In this document: positions 63,911-64,000 of the stretch, piece by piece
Layout: every line of letters begins with the position of its first letter
Position numbering within the stretch: the stretch's first letter is position 1
DNA from: Phycisphaerales bacterium
Lineage (GTDB): Bacteria; Planctomycetota; Phycisphaerae; Phycisphaerales; UBA1924
Direction of reading: 5' to 3'
Length of the DNA stretch: 64,000 bases
Assembly: GCA_020853975.1 (NCBI GenBank)
Contig: JADYXW010000041.1
Span: 30,541 to 94,540, forward strand
Position numbers and translations under genes: made by a program
Notes under the pieces: generated by a model
Told to the model about the DNA's origin: nothing
Databases searched by the model: none
The model's input: the letters and a program-made list of their open reading frames with translations, nothing else

Positions 63911-64000
63911 CTACACTTTCGCGGCGTAGGCGGCCACCTTGAGCGCGGCCTCGGCGAACAGCGTGTTCTCCTTCCGGCTCCGCAGCGTGCTCCCCGTCAG
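63911..64000 (-). CDS. 3' end of an unidentified gene
   Basis: Twenty-nine C-terminal residues are visible, LTGSTLRSRKENTLFAEAAL then KVAAYAAKV, then TAG. The frame has G/C-ending codons as in real genes. The product cannot be identified from so little. The stop is about 98 bp before the GTG of the truncated surface gene. Confidence 0.5.
   Translation of the reverse strand: MTGSTLRSRKENTLFAEAALKVAAYAAKV

Overview
The window is a GC-rich (roughly two-thirds or more G+C), densely coded bacterial chromosome segment. It most resembles Planctomycetota, class Phycisphaerae. The evidence is three stand-alone prepilin-like proteins with the [16 protein letters not shown] helix, large secreted repeat proteins ending in dockerin-like DGNxDQDD boxes, an FHA-GAF histidine kinase, bactofilins, and many GTG/TTG starts. 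This lineage call is an inference from family content; no rRNA or tRNA gene was seen. No insertion sequence, prophage or CRISPR array was recognised, and most of the window looks like core chromosome.

Layout. 1-3.0 kb (minus): a truncated MnmE-like GTPase, coaX, a pseudopilin and a small membrane protein. 3.2-9.8 kb (plus): ispH, rlmN, a TIGR02206-type membrane protein, a MraY/WecA-type phosphotransferase and an O-antigen-ligase-like protein. 9.8-12.3 kb: a structured leader and fusA with a clear terminator. 12.3-15.4 kb (minus): prpB and a two-component pair whose regulator carries an XRE-type output. 15.5-22.7 kb (plus): rsmB, a PTS IIA gene, a polyprenyl synthase, dxs, nadK, a pseudopilin and a DUF4870 protein. 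22.7-28.4 kb (minus): two glycosyltransferase-like proteins, a beta-helix/PA14-like surface protein, an HU-like protein and an EEP-fold hydrolase. 28.4-32.5 kb (plus): two histidine kinases and a beta-CASP metallo-hydrolase. 32.5-34.2 kb (minus): an M3 peptidase. 34.3-41.2 kb (plus): two ketoacyl synthases flanking a degenerate GxxExxY protein, then mutS and a thioredoxin-fold protein. 41.2-43.6 kb (minus): an M14 carboxypeptidase. 43.8-44.4 kb (plus): a cysteine dioxygenase-like gene. 44.4-54.3 kb (minus): pseudopilin pair, DinG-like helicase, PrsW, rsmG, rodA, PBP2, ComB and a BamE/SmpA-like lipoprotein. 54.5-58.5 kb: two bactofilin-type genes (plus), two DUF2959-like lipoproteins (minus) and gltX (plus). 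58.6-64 kb (minus): two very large dockerin-tagged surface proteins, the second without a usable start, and the 3' end of another gene.

How the genes work together. Isoprenoid supply (ispH, dxs, polyprenyl synthase) and lipid-linked envelope synthesis (MraY/WecA-type enzyme, O-antigen ligase-like protein, PBP2, RodA) are well represented. Several signalling modules sit beside housekeeping genes rather than in accessory islands.

The most interesting signal is not a gene. At least fourteen genes have a TANNNT-type -10 hexamer (often TACGCT) placed 5-8 nt before the start codon, usually with no Shine-Dalgarno and no recognisable -35. Other genes have a good Shine-Dalgarno instead. This suggests two classes of transcript, one leaderless, and it explains several GTG/TTG starts.
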